Below are positions 61,026 to 64,000 of a stretch of 64,000 nt of DNA, piece by piece (positions within the stretch are counted from its first letter, which is position 1; the number at the start of each line of letters is the position of its first letter). The notes under the pieces were generated by a model. That model was given only the letters and a program-made list of their open reading frames with translations. It had not been told where the DNA came from and searched no databases. The stretch comes from Buxus sempervirens (taxonomy: Eukaryota; Streptophyta; Magnoliopsida; Buxales; Buxaceae). Made by a program: the position numbers and the translations under genes. The stretch is from contig OX387183.1 in NCBI GenBank assembly GCA_947561395.2, positions 5,327,883-5,391,882 on the forward strand, given 5' to 3'.

Positions 61026-63875
61026 TGTAGACACCCCAAAATTGCACGATTTTTTATAAGTCTTGAAGGAGAGAAATATTTTATTGGAATTTTGAATTCT
61101 TAGCATTGGGTTTGAGATCCTTAACCCATTTGAATCCAGAACCGCAAAGGAAAAGGCCCAAATTCAATATTTTATGCAAAGTCAAACTTTTCCGGGTTGA
61201 ATTTTGTTGACTTTTGACCCCAGAAAATGAAAGATTTTTTAAAGCAAAATTTGAAGATAATTTTTCCCGGTAATCAGGTTTTTAGCAATGTTATTGTATA
61301 AATGAATTTTTTCAGATTTTAAATCTTGACGAATACCTTTGTACTAACATGTTGAATCTTTTTACCGGACCTGAAAAACCGGAATTTAGCCTGGAACTGG
61401 AAAGTTGACTTTTTATTCACTTGGAATTTAGGTCTGAAAGTATTTTTAATGGATTCAAATGGGGGGGAGGGTGTTTGCTTATTTACATGTAATATCTTAA
61501 GTAAATGGAGATTAAAAAATACGAGGACATTTACTTAAACGATATTACATGTAAATAAGCCTGGCCTGTGCAGCTAAGGCTCAAAGCCAACCAAAAATGT
61601 GCTGACCGTAGTATATGTGCGGTTTTTGAGAATTTGGTCTCTGTGTGCGGTTGCAACCGCACACACAGCACGGTTGATACCCATGCTTCTCGCGTGAGGT
61701 CCCACGTAGCCACAGGTTGTTAGGCCGTTCGGCCATGTCGACAGCAATCATGGCGAGCGTAACTAATTTGAACCGCCCTGTATGAACGGTTTGGCCAGTT
61801 TTTTATAGAAACCGCACATATAGTGACGGTTGTGTTGAAACCGCACTGTATATACGGTTTTGGCTTTTTCGGGGATTTGCGAAATGGCTCGATCTCTGAG
61901 CCTTCTTTACGCATATTAACTCTCTCTCAGGGACTTGAACTCCCTATTTCACCCTCCGAAACTTCTAGTATTACAACAATTCAAGGCATTTGTTTGAATT
62001 GGAATAATCTAGAAGGCTTTTTAGGCCTACCCTTGGGATTCTTCTACCCTTGGCTTTGCCTATAAATAGAGGGGTCCTCCTCTTGCAAATGGCTGATAAT
62101 TTGAAGCATTGAAGCTCTGCAAGAAGATGGGGAAACTCTGCTGGATTGTCTACTCAAGTGCTCAAGCTACCAAGGTAAAGTTCCTTTGATTTTCAGCACT
62201 CTCTTTACATTCCAACACTCTCATCTTCTACCTTTCTGTAGTGTAAGGCCTTGGTGATTGTTTGTAACCCCAAACCTCTTCCAAAGTACCTGGGAATCCT
62301 CTCTAGCCGTAAAACGTGAAGAGAGAGCCTTGGGAAAAGGAAGATGGAATGGATCCTTTAGGCTAGAACCTACCTTGAATGATTTGCATGTTATTTTTAT
62401 ATGCTGATTATTTGTGCTACTTGAATCTGGAGAAATCAGTAGAATCCATGCTCTCAATAGCTATGGATCTTAATTTTCTTCTTGATATGTGTTTTTACCA
62501 ATATCACACACTTTTTCACTGTTTTTGCAAGAATAGGCTAGATCTTGGATCTTCCATGCAATATGAAAAATCTGAGATCATTGGCCTTAGAACAAGTTTT
62601 TAGAATTTCATGAGTTATTTTTCATGATTTCCAGTTGTTTTGGTCGAATCCACATGCACACATGCACTGGTTTCCAACTTTTATTCAAAAATCTTCAAAA
62701 CAGGGCAGATCTGTAGCCTGTCTTGGAATGCTTATAACTTCATCCTCCGGATGAATTTTTGAGTGATTCCAAAGACATGTGATAGATGGGAAAGCCTACT
62801 TTATATCTGGAAATTTTCATTAATTTTTATGGAGCCAATTTTTGACACCATCTGTTCAAAGTCTGTAAGTCAGTTCAGCCCAGATTGCTGAACTTGCCGC
62901 TTTGATGGTGCACCATTTGCTCAATTTTAGTCCGTTTTGAGTGATTTCAGTTTCTGAGTTTTCTTTGAGAAGTCTATTTTCATTTCTAATTGGTTTCAGT
63001 CGATTTGGATCTGATTTTTGCCTTGGGTGCTTAATTGACTCAGAGATGCTCGCTGGCCTAGTCCAGAGCTAATCTGTGGCTTTCTAGGCCTGTTCAAGAA
63101 GGCACACAAGCCACAGTTGGATAGAGTTTGATATGAGGTTTTTTCCTTTAAAAATATGGCACCACACACTTCTTCTCTACCAATTTTCATGGATTTTTAT
63201 TAAGCCAAACTCTATGAATAGGATTTTGAAAATGCCTACTCAACACTTTTTCTGAGTTATAACAGCAGATTTCAGATGTGGATTTCTATTTCATTTTGAA
63301 TCGAATTGAGCTGAATTTTTTACTGTATACTCTACTATATAACAGTGTTCAAATGGCTTTGGTTTCACCAGATTTGGATTTAAATTGAGTGAATTATGGT
63401 TAATCAAAGCTTTCAAGTTCTTTTGGTCTGATTTTTCCAAATTTGCTTTAGTTTGATTTTTCTTCATTTTTACTTTGATTTCCATTCACTCATGAAGTTT
63501 TAGAAGTGATGTATCCATGAAGAGAGTTCCATGTCATTGGATTGCTCATGTGGAATAATCACATATATTGGTGCTTATGGTAAGCATCTCTTTGTTCATT
63601 TTTATTAGCAAACAATCTTTAGCATAAACAAGCATGTGGTAACCGTCTTAGACGGATGAGTGGGGGTGCCTAACACCTTCCCCTGCTCATAACTAATTCT
63701 CCTTACCTAATCTCTGGATTTTTCCATATATTAGAGCTACTTTGGCTCTATTTGGCTTTCATGATCCCTTTGGTGTCCATTCACACCTTAACTTGAATGG
63801 TGGCGACTCCCAAACTCTTTTGACCCGCGTGAGGATATCAGGAGGTCATCCTAGATGACATTTCCATGTCTCACT
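61026..63875 (+). mobile_element. Solo LTR, family A copy 5 (about 2850 bp)
   Basis: Begins TGTAGACACCCCAAAATTGC and ends CCATGTCTCACT, where the last base would normally be A. Flanks are TGTAC (61021-61025) and GGTAC (63876-63880), 4 of 5 matching. The TATA box GCCTATAAATAGAGG lies near 62058-62072. The family blocks GGGGGTGCCTAACACCTTCC and GGTGGCGACTCCCA are present near 63663 and 63799. It is the longest copy; the extra length lies before the TATA box. Confidence 0.85.
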
Positions 63876-63884
63876 GGTACAGAT

Positions 63885-64000
63885 ACAGGTTAAGAGCATT
63901 TCACCTGGAGCCACTCAATGGTGCCAGCTTGAAATGCACGGATGGATGCCCACGTCAGGAGGGGGCCCCACACATTCAAATTCCATCATAACTAGTGGTT
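63885..64000. mobile_element. Foldback MITE arm cut by the window end
   Basis: TTTCACCTGGAGCCACTCAA, ATGCACGGATGGATG and GGGGGCCCCACAC match the right arm of 47110-47395. Confidence 0.65.

Overview
The window is nuclear DNA from a flowering plant, probably a dicot or magnoliid; the species cannot be named from sequence alone. The signs are GT-AG introns, low gene density, AT-rich spacers and dense plant transposons (CACTA, hAT, MITEs, LINE, Ty1/copia and Ty3/gypsy LTRs). No rRNA, tRNA or CRISPR array was seen. Exon coordinates below come from reading splice sites and checking that the phases join.  Layout. 1-798 is a 22-bp minisatellite. 1181-4795 (minus) is a 14-exon HMG-like/plant-mobile-domain/Ulp1 protease gene, broken by one in-frame stop. 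4800-7800 has no gene but holds small repeats and palindromes. 7813-8784 is a non-autonomous hAT element. 9584-10405 (minus) places a KNOX fragment next to a broken Ole e 1-like first exon. 10951-11489 is a long-TIR MITE. 11918-17650 is a CACTA element with a decayed Transposase_24 gene and a LINE scrap inside. 17961-19152 is a short CACTA element, followed by a copia gag relic.  19929-28159 is a solo Ty3/gypsy-type LTR that two LTRs of another family (21016-23287 and 24715-27006, opposite orientations) have entered. 29752-35476 and 42167-46118 (minus) are tandem, apparently intact 13-lipoxygenase genes. Each has nine exons and 897 codons. Between them lie a LINE 3' end with a 16-bp target duplication, a CACTA 3' fragment and an LTR fragment. 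47580-47790 is a stranded third copy of the lipoxygenase promoter and first codons. 48021-49853 is a second hAT element. 51667-59066 is an old LTR carrying a younger solo LTR and another insertion. 61026-63875 is one more solo LTR, and the window ends in a MITE arm.  Biology. The two lipoxygenases should act in plastids on linolenic/linoleic acid, giving 13-hydroperoxides for jasmonate and leaf-volatile synthesis. Their exons are nearly the same, but their promoters and introns have been changed separately by transposons. That makes this pair and its orphan promoter the main functional interest. The near-intact Ulp1-type gene and the nested LTR stacks are the main structural interest.
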